Source of the DNA: Histomonas meleagridis
Taxonomy: Eukaryota; Parabasalia; Tritrichomonadida; Dientamoebidae
Reading direction: 5' to 3'
Assembly: GCA_020186115.1 (NCBI GenBank)
Contig: WSYJ01000052.1
Coordinates: forward strand, 535,718 to 599,717
Length of the DNA: 64,000 nt
In this document: positions 50,866 to 61,664 of the stretch, one piece after another
Numbering within the stretch: position 1 is the first letter of the stretch
Layout of the letters: every line of letters begins with the position of its first letter
Program-made: the position numbers and the translations under genes
The notes under the pieces: generated by a model
Database searches by the model: none
What the model was told of the DNA's origin: nothing
Seen by the model: only the letters and a program-made list of their open reading frames with translations

Positions 50866-51912
50866 TCATTCAAATGGTACGGATGGGATTTCAGTGATTT
50901 TCATATTATTAATTGACATTTGGGTTTCGGATGTCTTATTAATACCTGAGCATATTGCCATTCTAATAAGATTTGTTACTTCACGGATAAATACAGCATA
51001 ATCGTTTATATTTATATCGTTTCCTTTGAACCACCTGGTTATGACATCGAACCCTGGGATGACACAGGTAAGAATTGAGAGTTCATGTTGTGCAAGGATT
51101 TCTTCCACAGCAGGAACTACTCCAATTAATGCATTAATTTATCTTTGATTGTATTTGGTAACAGTGGAACAACAGCCTCATCCACGAACATAAATAAAAC
51201 ATTTGATAATTGTGCAATTTCCAAAACTATACTTGCCCAAAAAGCTCTTAGTATCATTTGTCCTATTGTATTTCTGGTCAGAGGGGAAAATTTGATTGAT
51301 TTAGCACGGAAATGCAACTGTGATATCAATCGATTTACAGATCTAACTGAAATGCCACTACCTTTTTCAAATATACCTGATCTAAGGTTGAGATATTCTG
51401 TTCTTTGAATCCCAGTCCATTGAGGATAATCCATAAGTGTTGTTATGACACATAGGATTACTTCCTCTGTAATCTTACAACCTTTCCTCTTTCTAGGCGT
51501 TAAATATGATACTTTGAGTGTTTTCTTTGAATTTGCTATCTATGCTTTTAATGTTGATTTACTGGGTTTCCAATTACCTAACATTTGCTGTGCAACAGCT
51601 TGCCAATTTTCGATAAGTTTTGCGTCGCTTGAATACATTCTTCTGTTATCTTTGTGAAATTGAATAAATTTATTCTGAATGCTATTTTTTTTGTTCTTTT
51701 TTGAATGTAATATTGGGATTTTTTATCTTTTTTTCTTCATTGATATATTTTTTTATCTCTTGATATAAATCAGCTATATCAGGAATTATACAACCATCTC
51801 TCCAATCATATGTAAACTCATTATGATTGTCATCAAGACAATCTGTTTTGTTCTCATTTGTTTGTGCATTCTGTGTCATGTATTGTATTTTGATGATCAA
51901 TTTATCATCCAA
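50866..51912 (-). pseudogene. Tc1-like DDE transposase relic
   Basis: About 340 codons over three frames with one internal stop. Acidic N-terminus (CLDDNHNEFTYDWRDGCIIP), shift near 51700, AVAQQMLGNWKPSKSTLKA, stop. Then EEVILCVITTLMDYPQWTGI, SGISVRSVNRLISQLHFRAK (helix-turn-helix plus winged region) and LSNVLFMFVDEAVVPLLP with the first acidic catalytic context. A shift near 51115 leads to VEEILAQHELSILTCVIPGF and the end at 50866. Family assignment rests on order and spacing only. Confidence 0.5.
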
Positions 51913-52089
51913 AATATCGTCTATTTCAGTTTTATCTTTGTGTCTTTAATTAATATTTCAGAAGAAGAATATAATGGATATTCTTATTCTTCTTTAATAT
52001 TTAATGATCAAAAATTAAAATAATTATTTTGTATAAAAACTCTCTAAATTTTTCACACTAATTGAAAATTTGATGAACTACGTAAGCTC

Positions 52090-52565
52090 TCATATAATTG
52101 AATAAATATTTGAGCCTGTTCGGAAATTATATATATCATCATTAAATACTCTAAATGGCGTGCTGAATAATTTTCGAAGTGTTTCATTTATATTTTTGCA
52201 CCCATTATTGCTAGTTTTCCATTCTACACTTGCAAAAACTTTTTGACCTGCTTTAATGAAACTAGTGAACAATTTTTATTCAGGCTCAGTTAATGTATTA
52301 ATTACACTTGTGGGAATTATACCACCATCTACGTATAATCTTCCACTAAGGGAAGGGAAATTACTTTTAATATTAATAGGTTCCGTATGAGGAACAAGTA
52401 TATAATTTTGTGACTTTTTTGTAGTCATGATTATTTGTTCCTGATGTAAAGGACACACACACTTACCAGATTTCATTTGCTTCCGCGTGATACGCGTCGC
52501 AAATTCCATTTGGATCATGAATGTTTCCGAACGTTGTGTGTTGGTCCGCTCGTTGCACTCGCTAC
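52090..52565 (-). pseudogene. Hypothetical coding relic carrying hairpin repeats
   Basis: Two frames joined near 52270: MIQMEFATRITRKQMKSGKC, CVCPLHQEQI..., RLYVDGGIIPTSVINTLTEP, then LFTSFIKAGQKVFASVEWKT. The frame is also open upstream of the ATG through GSECNERTNTQRSETF. The 5' 90 bp consist of GC-rich hairpin repeats (52475-52504 and 52541-52568), so the N-terminus is palindrome-derived. The remainder is not recognised. Confidence 0.4.
52475..52504. repeat. Maverick-TIR-type hairpin outside a TIR
   Basis: Outer arms ATTTGC/GCAAAT, inner arms CGCGT/ACGCG, triloop GAT, spacers TTC and TC. Same architecture and spacers as the E1 and E2 TIR hairpins with different, still paired, arms. A degenerate neighbour (TTGGT/ACCAA arms) is at 52541-52568. 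ACACACAC occurs just before, so this may be the remains of a Maverick end. Confidence 0.65.
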
Positions 52566-53336
52566 CAAATGTTACAAGGATGCAAAATCATTCAAAAATA
52601 AGTCATAGTTGAAAAACAGAAGTTAATCCTAATCTTTTGGTGGATAAAAATAGAAGAACGGAAGTCTGGTGGTAAAAAAATAGCGCACTTTTTGACACTC
52701 CATTTTTTGATCGGTTTATGCAACAACTATGATGACAGTATAGTATGTTTTAGGAGGTGGTGAGTTTCGATCGAATAAACGAAGTTTTTCAATGCATGCC
52801 GATCAAAACCGTTGGACATGTGTGGTGAAAGTTCGGGTGTTTATTACGGTTGTGGTCGAGCATAACAAAAGAAGTTGGCTGATTCTTATTTTATAAAAAT
52901 TGGGAAATATATTTTCATTAGATAGGTGGTGGTGTTGATCGGCCTTCAACAGATCGATCAGTTGAATCGTTACGATTTGTTCGTAAAATATTACAACCAG
53001 TAAAACGAATTTAACAAAATATTTCCTATTGTTAAAAAAAGGTACTTTCCTACCTATTGGAACTTTTTGAATGCAAAGTTTACAAAAAAAGTGGTAAGTT
53101 CTCTCAATTAGATGGGATTTTTTGAATAGGCTTTAAATTATGATTCGAGTTTCGAATCGAAGAAAAGTTTTTTTTTTTTTTTGCGAAAAAATAAATTAGG
53201 TTCATATAATATGAATTTGAAGTGGTGGAGGTCAGATTAATAAAGAATAACTCATAATTCACATATAGATGCTACTTCAACATAAAATGATTTTGAAATT
53301 GGGTATCCAGTATTCATAACAGGTGATGTTTATATA

Positions 53337-54617
53337 GCCGGGGGAAAAAGTGCGTTCGTCAGCCTTTTTTTCAATGAATAAAAAAGTAAAAGAAAATTCG
53401 TTTATTTATTATGCTATGTATTCACCTTGAGTTTCAATTGTAATCAAAAGTCTGTTCATCCATTCATTATATACGGCTCTGCAGGTGTCTTTAGAAATAC
53501 TATACAGTAATGTTTCAACCTTTTGAAAAAGTTGATCTTCATTTTCAAACTCCTCACCTTCGAGCATTTTTTTTTAGATATCCGAACAGAAAAAAGTCAG
53601 ACGGTGCGAGATCTGGCGAAAATGGGGGTTGCGGAGACCTTTTAATGCCCAATTCATTCAATTTTTCATGAACCAAATGAGGTCGGGAGTTATCCATATG
53701 CAAAAAATACCCCTTAGTTGAAATTTTTTTTGCCAAATCTCAAAGTACAACTTCAGATATAAAATTTCGATTAAATTTTTGACCTATTGGGAGCATTATC
53801 ATTGATTTGATACCAGTTATAGACCATATAACAGATATCATTACTTTTTTGGAGGCAATGATTTGTTTGGGTTTGTTTGGTTTTTGCACTCCGGATTCAA
53901 TTCACATCGAGTTTCTCCCGTTCACAAAATAAATCCAGGTTTCATCTTGCGTCAATATGTGCCTCAGCCTGTGGTCATTTGAACTAGAAAGGAATTCAAA
54001 TAATTTAGAAGCAATGGCGGCTTTTTTGGCTTTAATTTCTGGAGTCGACTTATGTGGGATCCATTTGAAGTTATTTTTTTCATTTCTAAAATATTAATCA
54101 TTATATTTTTCACTGTTTTTGGATCCGCACCTACATTCTTCGCAATTTTCTTCGTCGATGCATATGGATAACTTAATATAAAATTGGTTATTTTTTGATC
54201 TAAATCTGATCTTCTTGGTCTCCCTGTTTTTTTTGATTCGAAAATTGAGAAGGTATGTTCATTCATTTTTTTTGTTAATTTTTGAACTGTTCGAAGTGTG
54301 ATAATATTATAACCATATACAGCACATAATCGTCTATATATGTCTTGATTTTCATTTGATTCTAACCAAAGGAAATGGATTGACAACATAACGTAATTCC
54401 TTAATTCAAACTGACATAAGAATGATTAAACGTTCTTTTTCAAAGGGTATTCTGAAAAAAAGTTGTTTTACTTCATGCATCATATTTATTTGGAAAAAAG
54501 TATCATTATTATAAAAATGATAATATATTTATTATAAATTTTATTTATATAATCTGATTTTATTAATATCTAATATAAATCAATAGAAGGGTTGACGAAC
54601 GGACTTTTTCCACCCCC
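53337..54617. mobile_element. mariner element 2 (~1,281 bp)
   Basis: Imperfect ~27-bp TIRs: left GCCGGGGGAAAAAGTGCGTT, right inverse AGGGGGTGGAAAAAGTCCGT, both continuing TCGTCA(G/A)CC. TA lies at both outer edges (53335-53336, 54618-54619). Holds one decayed transposase. Sequence differs clearly from mariner 1. Confidence 0.8.
53409..54389 (-). pseudogene. mariner transposase 2, frameshifted
   Basis: From ATG 54389: WLESNENQDIYRRLCAVYGY (first helix-turn-helix), GRPRRSDLDQKITNFILS linker, KIAKNVGADPKTVKNIMINI (second helix-turn-helix). After breaks come GYFLHMDNSRPHLVHEKL and QPPFSPDLAPSDFFLFGYLK, then in another frame FENEDQLFQKVETLLYSISK and NRLLITIETQGEYIA as the expected C-terminus. Full-length layout but dead. 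Confidence 0.82.
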
Positions 54618-55240
54618 TATACGTTTGGATCACACAATTCATCAACACCATTCATGACAAAACCTTTTTTCTCAGTATGTTTCATTATTTCAACAGAATC
54701 TATTGTTGCAATTTTGGTTTCATAGAATACAACATGCATGGAAAAATAATTTTTGTCATCAGGAATTAGTCTAAATATATATATTTCCATTTCTTTATCA
54801 TTACAATATCCTCCATATGAATATTATCCCAATATATTTTTTAGTTGTTCAATCCATTTATACACTTCAAGAAATTCATCTTCTGTTTTTATACTATCAA
54901 AATCAAAATACAAATGAAACTATTTTTCATTAATTAATAATTCGGTACGATTCTATTTTTTACGACTTTTTGTGTAATATTGAAAAAATTGAAAAAATAG
55001 AACAATTCAAAAAAAAATATTTGTAATTGAATGATTTATATTTTCCGTCCGAAATTATATGAATGAAATCTGAAAATGTCGACGAATAAAAATCATAATA
55101 ATATAATTTTTACATATATTTCATACAAAATAACATAAATAACATTGATATATTTCAATTATACACATGAATTATACATATAATTAAAATATATTATACA
55201 GTTCATGTGATCATAATATGTTATGCATAAATATGTAATA

Positions 55241-56330
55241 TGAGGTGTCCCACATTACCGTAGAATTCCAATGAATAAACAATATTAAAATAATTTTTAA
55301 TTATCATTTTATTCAGTGTGAAAATATTCACCATTGTGCTCAATTATCCAGTTGCATCTTATCTCCAATTATTTAGAAACTTGGATCAAAGTTTCGTTTG
55401 AAATTTGAGCTAAAATTTAAATTACTGCTTCAAAAAGATTTTCTGGGGTATCGAACGAATGCTATTTAAGCTTTTCTTTTGCATACCCAAATAAGAATAA
55501 GTCGGATGGGGCAATATCTGGGAAATAAAGTGGGTGTGTAGTTATTTCATATGGTAATTTGTTGATGAAAGTTTTCGTACGTCGAGAATTGTGTACTTTA
55601 CAATTATCGAGATGGAGTTATATTTTATGTTTTTCCCTACTAGAACTCATTTTCCAGAAAATTGATACTTATATAATATCGACGATTGATCCCCTGTTAT
55701 AAGGTTACTAAAAGAATTGTGCTTGCATAAATTGATTATGCTTAAAAGTTTTGGATTCTCACATTTTTTTGATCAATATTTGAAAAGTGGGGTAGCCAAC
55801 GTGTATACCTATATACTAGCTTAAGATGTACTGTCATGTAGCGATGAATTGTAAATTTGGGTGCTCTAAGAACTGATGCAATACTTCGTATTGATGAAAG
55901 AGGCTCATCTTCTAAAATTTGCTGAATTATTAATAAAAGTTGTTCGTCTATGGTATTTTTAGCTTCTTCTGAATCGAGACGACGATTTGCAAGTGGGAGA
56001 TTGAACTTCGCTTCTTTCATCCATTTATATATTGTGGATGACATGTAGGCACTCTCACCAAACTTTATTTTAGATATGTCCGAAATATGTTGATGATTGC
56101 ACCCTTGTTTGTAAAGATTACTGATTATATCCTTTTGACCCATATTATTTTTGACCCCTAACGGTCGTCGTACGAAATTTGAAAACACATTGTCTCAATA
56201 GATTATAAAAATCATGATATAATATTTACAGCATTTGAGAGATAATATATTAAAGAATTATTTGGAATAACGCGATTTCACTAATTTTTTATATATGCAT
56301 CGAGATTCTATGGAAAAGTGGGACACCCTA
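55241..56330. mobile_element. mariner-like element 3 (~1,090 bp)
   Basis: TIRs TGAGGTGTCCCACATTACCG and inverse TAGGGTGTCCCACTTTTCCA, both followed by TAGAAT; TA at both edges (55239-55240 and 56331-56332). Contains a heavily decayed transposase. Confidence 0.78.
55310..56188 (-). pseudogene. mariner-like transposase 3 relic
   Basis: The N-terminal 148 codons are intact from 56188: MGQKDIISNLYKQGCNHQHI (helix-turn-helix), AYMSSTIYKWMKEAKFNLPL, then LEDEPLSSIRSIASVLRAPK. Downstream the catalytic part is recognisable only as scattered blocks (a PHPTYSYLG-like remnant of the YSPDLAP-D region near 55530, and RSIPQKIF near 55440). Confidence 0.65.
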
Positions 56331-56456
56331 TACATTAATATGTCATACATTAATATGTCATACATTAATATGTTATACATTAATATGTTATACATTAATA
56401 TGTTATACATTAATATGTTATACATTAATATGTTATACATTAATATGTTATACACA
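56331..56456. repeat. 15-bp tandem array (TACATTAATATGTTA)
   Basis: Eight to nine near-perfect copies start at the target TA of mariner 3. Frames on either strand (YNILM or INMLY strings) are artefacts of the array. Confidence 0.9.
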
Positions 56457-56539
56457 ACATTAGACATGAAATATGTTATGCATAGATTAATATATCATAT
56501 TAAATGAATGAATGTAATTAAAAATCACTAAATTTTTAA

Positions 56540-56799
56540 TGATTAATTCTTGCTTATTCTTGTTTATTCATTGTTTATTCATAGTTTGTTCTTGATTTTT
56601 CATTGATTATTCTCATCTAGTTATGTTTATTCGCATTTATTCATTATTTGTTCTTTCTTATATATTCTATATCCATGCTTATTAATTTGTTTGTTTATGC
56701 TTATTTTCATTTATTTTTGTTTGTTCTTGTTTATTCTTCTTCGGTTATTCTTTGTAATTGTTGAAATCAGAATAAATGATAAATAAATGATAATAAACA
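56540..56799. repeat. TTATTCTTGTTTATTC-type simple DNA
   Basis: Pyrimidine-rich on the plus strand, i.e. the same kind of sequence as 14380-15776 but inverted, switching to the other orientation near 56770. Confidence 0.7.
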
Positions 56800-57035
56800 A
56801 GAACAAACAAGAATTATTCAAGAAAATAAACAAGAATAAGCAAGAATAAATATGAATGAATTAAAAAAACAAACAAGAATAAATGATGAACAAACAATGA
56901 GCAAACAAAAATCGAACAATGAAATAACAAGAATTCTATTAATTGCAATATTATATTATATTGAATTTACTAATATATAATATTACAACATAATATTCAT
57001 TTTTTGTTGATTAGAGTGAATAGTATATCAAGATA
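56800..57035 (+). repeat. ~240-bp repeat shared with 15777-16014
   Basis: Near-identical partner of 15777-16014 (see there). Followed after a ~130-bp spacer by AAAAAGTGCG. Confidence 0.8.
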
Positions 57036-57217
57036 TTTTAATTATGATTCATAATAAATGGAATCGTATGCATTCAGAATTTGAGCATTATATTTTCGAA
57101 GAAAACTTTAGTATTTACGTGTTTCCGGACTGTTAGGATGCCAGGCCGTTCAAAAAGTGGAAAATTGAGGCGATAACCGCAAAAAGTGCGTACAAATAAC
57201 GTATTCTACGTTCATTC

Positions 57218-57956
57218 ATGATTATACTAATAATAATTCCATTAATGCTTCAATTGGGTCTGATTTATTCTGAAAATAATCTTTTGATTTATTCGTCAAG
57301 TGGTAATAGTATGTTCAGTCAGCATGTTTTCCAATCCAATTTTCCGCTGATTTCAATAAATTCATGTTCAACTTTGAATTTTTCAAGTTCATCTACAATA
57401 AATCCTTCGTTATTTAATAATAAGAAATCTCCCTCCGAAACTAGCGCAAAATCATTTTGAATAATATATATGTACCATTATTTTTAACTACTATTTTTTG
57501 TACTTCTTGTATACGTTCATGCACTTCATTCTCTTCAGGAGTATATTCAATAAAAGATTTTGTGTATTTCACTCTCTCCACAAACAACGGCAACTTTTTT
57601 TTATCAGGAATAACAATCTTTCGACAACTATTATATTTTTCATTCTTATGCTCATAACTCCAACATAACTTATTTAATGTATTTTGATACATTGGAACTA
57701 ATAATTTCTTTTCTTTCATGATCTCTATTAGTTTTTTAATGTCTAAGCCTTTCTTACTGAATGAATACCTTTTATCATCATATTTTAATAACATCATCTT
57801 CCGCTGGTGATTTTTAAATCTTGGATCCTCATTCATTCTTTCATAAGTTCTTAAATAAAATTCAGTAACATTAACATTATCATAAAACATATAGTGATCA
57901 TCAATAATACCCTTCAGTCGCTTCATTTCGTGATTTTTTACCATATTCAAAAACAT
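57218..57956 (-). pseudogene. Maverick DNA polymerase relic with internal deletion
   Basis: From ATG 57956 it matches the E1 polymerase: NVNVTEFYLRTYERMNEDPR, FKNHQRKMMLLKYDDKRYSF, then YTPEENEVHERIQEVQ. It then jumps to the motif C neighbourhood (LVSEGDFLLLNNEGFIVDEL) near 57440, so the palm (motifs A and B) has been deleted. It lacks both the A17 lysine tract (it has EHKNEKYN there) and the palindromic insert (RVKYTKSF) of E1, making it a natural outgroup for those features. N-terminal sequence before 57956 is absent. Confidence 0.8.
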
Positions 57957-58045
57957 TATTAATTTTTAACTTTTGTAAACATTTTCAAATTTGATTTGAA
58001 GTTTTTTGTTTACAATGTTAATGATGACAAAAACAATAAAATATT

Positions 58046-59190
58046 ATGAATAGATTACCAAAGTTTTATTCCAAAAACCCTTATCGAAATCATCATTGTC
58101 TTATTTTAAACGATATTTGGATGCTAATTTGTCAAGAGCTCCAAAATGAGAGAAAAATACCATCAATTAACAATCGAACAGCTATTCCAAAGTCAACACT
58201 TTATACCTGTAGCAATTTCTCCAGAAATGACCCTTACTCGTCATATCAAAAATATTACAAAAACCAAGATAGAAGAATTAATACTGAAAACGAAGAAAAT
58301 GAATTAGCTGATTATATATCTAGTGTTATTGATGAAGGAAATCTCTTTACTAACGATGACTTTAAAGAAATAGCTATAGAATTTTATATGAACATACATG
58401 AAAATATTAAACAGTTTAATTGCTCCAATGGGTTTATTTCTGATTTGAAGGAACGACATAAATTTAAATCTAAGAAGTACCATTATATATAAAGACCAAA
58501 TGTCACAACAGAACAAGAAATAATGTGGATAAATGAAATTACTAATTCGTTAACAACTGTACCACATTCTCGAATAATCAATTGCGACGAAACTTCTTGT
58601 TGCCTTCATCTAAAAAATTTATTAATTTGGGCTATAATTGGGGAAGACAATATCAAAACTTTAATTCGTGGAAATGAAAAAGACAACATCACTGATTTGG
58701 CAAGTATAACTGCATACAAGCAGAAACTACGATTAATGTTTGTAGCGCGTGGTAAAACTGAAAGAGTTCAAGATTTGCAGATCGGTGATATAAGTCCTCA
58801 TTGGCTAACCCACATTCACCAAATGGATGGATGACTAATGAAGCATTTGAAATCTATTTGAAAAAACTGAGGGAACACTTTGGAGACGAAGAACCCATTT
58901 ACCTAATTTTAGATAGCTATCGTACCCACAAAACTGAGATGACCAAGAATTCTGCAGAGAAATTGAAGATATGTCTGTCCTTTATTCCACCTGGAATGAC
59001 AGATGCTTTTCAACCTTTGGATCGAAAAATATTTGGTATAGTCAAAGCGCACGCCAAAAGATTTTATCGCCTATAGGTAAAAGAATCAAAAGGGCTAGTT
59101 GTTAAGCTGGATGCTTGTCAAGACATGATCAAATCGTGAAACCTAATCCATGATTTTTCTATTATAGATGCGTGGGATATCTACTTTTAA
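58046..59190 (+). pseudogene. pogo/Tc5-like (DDE_1) transposase, lightly broken
   Basis: About 370 codons with one in-frame stop (58490-58492) and one frameshift near 58815. N-terminal helix-turn-helix region followed by the Tc5-type ISDLKERHKFKSKK. Catalytic blocks: SRIINCDETSCCLHLKN (first D), PNGWMTNEAFEIYLKKLREH, PIYLILDSYRTHKTEM (second D), LSFIPPGMTDAFQPLDRKIF, then VKAHAKRFYR. After TAG at 59074-59076 coding similarity continues (LDACQDMIKS, DFSIIDAWDIYF). Most complete DDE_1 copy in the window. Confidence 0.8.
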
Positions 59191-60789
59191 TAAATAATAA
59201 ATCTAGAATTGGATGTGTTTTGTGTTTCATTTGTTATATTCATTAATATATTCATATTTTATGACTGAGCTCAGTTCTGTAACGATCATATCGCATTTAA
59301 AAAGTCCTAAATAATGATATAATGAAGTCTTAAAAAACAAAAATAAGGGAAAAATTTAAATAATTTTTTCTTCTTAATAATCACATGTATGTCGTAATAT
59401 CTTTATAACATCGTAGGGGTTTTCTCGCAGAAATATCATTTAGATGATGTAAGAAAATATAATCAAAAGATCTGATTACATTAAAATTTTTGAATTTATG
59501 AAATTTTTTGATACCATCAAAAAGAAGAAACTTTATAATATTTCTTATTAATAAACTCTAATTTGGCATAAACTTATTTTTTTATAGGTGCTAGTTACAA
59601 AAAATTTGAACGCGAAAACTAACATTGCTATTTTTTTTTATTATATGGAATATTATCTCGAACGAAAAAATTGTTGGGAGTAGTATTTATAAATCACAGT
59701 TCATTATTTCAGATTTCGGAATCATGATAAAGAAAAAAGTAAAAATTTTGATTTTTACATAATCATTAAAATTTAGCTCAATAAGTAATAAATACCATTA
59801 TATGAATAAGAATCGCTAGTATAGTTAAATAAATAAGTGTAGTGAGTAGAAATGTTGCTGAAATTAACGGTCGATATATCACCACTTTTTGCATAGTTTA
59901 CATTTAGATATCTAACTTGATATTTAACGATCAAAATTTATCTAAAAAGTCGATGGAAATAAAATATTTATGATCTTTTTCAATACTTTATATTCGATGT
60001 TGACTATTCAATTTTTTACATTCATGTCACTTTTAAAAGTGACATGTTCAAAAAGCTCTATCGTATTGCTATCGTCGGCTTGTTCCATATTCTGGGGCAC
60101 TCCACAAATTTAACAATCAATGACTTATATAAAAGTCGGATGATATCTTAAAATGATTTCTAATGGATGTATTATCAATTAATAGTCAAGCAATAAATTG
60201 GTCAAGCATTTTATTCATACACTATATCTGATTATCTTTTTTTGACCTTAAATGATATATAAACTTTATTTTTCTTATATTTATGTGACTGCCTGATTTA
60301 AATTATTAAGATATTAGGATATTCTAAAAATCTAAAAATTAAATATTACCAAGAATTGTACTTGATATTTAGTAACTTTATCTATTTGTATAGATATGGA
60401 TTTGTCACTTTTATTTTGGGATAAATTCTCTTTAAAATTTTTCGGGCAATCGCTTAATAACACGCGACTTTTTCTGAGGAAATTTGAATGCTTTATTCCC
60501 ACTTTTGAGTACATGTATGAGAAAAGGAAAAATAACACGCCATTTTTGTGTGATTTATTCTGGCATTAAAGCAAGTCATCTTGTAGCATCTTTAAATGAA
60601 AACATGGTGAAACATTCATTTGTGAACGCAACGGCGACATTTTAAAAAGGAGAATTTGGAATTCCAACAGTTTACAATAGATTCTCGAATATGCTTATTC
60701 TCACATGATTTATGATGTTCTTTTTTCATGAACTGTTAAACTGTATATTCACATTTTTGATATTATGAGTTTAATATATTAAGTTTTTA
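59191..60789. other. Long noncoding stretch with a 24-bp perfect palindrome
   Basis: No convincing gene in 1.6 kb. At 60023-60046 CATGTCACTTTT is followed directly by its exact complement in reverse, a 24-bp perfect palindrome. The minus frame 60332-60538 has no recognisable features. Confidence 0.45.
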
Positions 60790-61475
60790 TTAAGTAGCTA
60801 AAACATTTTTTGGACATCTAGGTGCAGTATGAGTATCACCTCCACATATACTGCAACGATATTTCTTCTTCACTTTTTTAGCGCCTGCTTTATCCACATT
60901 GTTTCTTAAATATCTTGAAGGCGCTCCAGAAATCTGTATGTGTTCTGGTGGAAGAATATCTCCATCTTCTCCTGTTTCATGTTCAAGCGAGCATAAATCA
61001 TTTAAGGCTTTGTCTAGAATATTTCTAATTTCAAGAGACCGATTCGCGAGGGAGAAAAAACGTTCAGATTTATCAATGCAATTACTGTAACTCCAATTGT
61101 TTTCTTTGTTTTTTGGCCGTAAATATCTTTCGATGGTATTTAGATTATCGATTTTATTTTCGTTAGTGATTATCCATCTACAAGGTATGTCATTGATTGT
61201 TAAGAGTGGGTTCTTATCTTCTTTAATTCTCATTAGAATAAGGTGTTTACAAGGGAGATTGTATAATGTATGATTTTTGCAGCAGGTCTCAGAGTATGGG
61301 ATAGACAATACACCATTTAGTTTGAGGTCCATATATTCGAAGAATATCATTGCTGACACAAATGTACCGAGTTTTTTCGAATCTTCTTTGCTCATTAATT
61401 CTCGTGGGATAATTGTTGGTTTATCCACTTTTAGATAATATTCTAAGTCTTTCACCTTTTAAATAAATTGCATAT
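60790..61475 (-). pseudogene. MULE transposase C-terminus, truncated at E2
   Basis: About 220 codons, open but without an ATG. Residues include SETCCKNHTLYNLPCKHLIL (SWIM-type C..H zinc finger), a long helical region with ERFFSLANRSLEIRNILDKA, and a C-terminal knuckle YRCSICGGDTHTAPRCPKN. Same domain order as the 45213-47511 gene. Coding similarity ends a few codons before the E2 terminal repeat (61476), so the 5' half was probably cut off by E2's insertion and may continue beyond E2. Confidence 0.65.
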
Positions 61476-61560
61476 ACACACACACACACAGCGCTATGTG
61501 AGCTTCGTGCTACGCACTCGCTCCCACTCGCGCTACATAAACTAAAGGATGAACGGCTAA
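61476..61560 (+). repeat. E2 left terminal repeat with covarying hairpin
   Basis: Hairpin 61497-61526: outer arms TGTGAGC/GCTCCCA (one mismatch), inner arms GTGC/GCAC, triloop TAC, spacers TTC and TC exactly as in E1. Confidence 0.75.
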
Positions 61561-61570
61561 AATCGATTGA

Positions 61571-61657
61571 ATTCTCATAAATCGGTTGGTTTTGATTGAA
61601 AGTAATAAAATATATTTAAATTCATGATGACATTTATATTTAAAATGTGTGAGGCAT
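61571..61657 (+). repeat. 87-bp block identical to E1
   Basis: Exact match to 18136-18222. Confidence 0.85.
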
Positions 61658-61664
61658 TAATCCG

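Larger units (their letters stand above)
52682..57190. mobile_element. Candidate integrase/zinc-finger transposon, copy 2 (~4.5 kb, no integrase left)
   Basis: Left end GCGCACTTTTTGACACTCCA matches 13076; right end CGCAAAAAGTGCGTAC matches ~16400-16414. Shares the 240-bp block (56800-57035) with copy 1. Its interior is occupied by two mariners and simple repeats, so it looks like an old copy filled by later insertions. Boundaries tentative. Confidence 0.35.

Noticed and set aside
56331-56456. CRISPR or coding YNILM repeat protein
   Set aside because: Contiguous 15-bp tandem array with no spacers; frames on both strands are open because the unit lacks stops.
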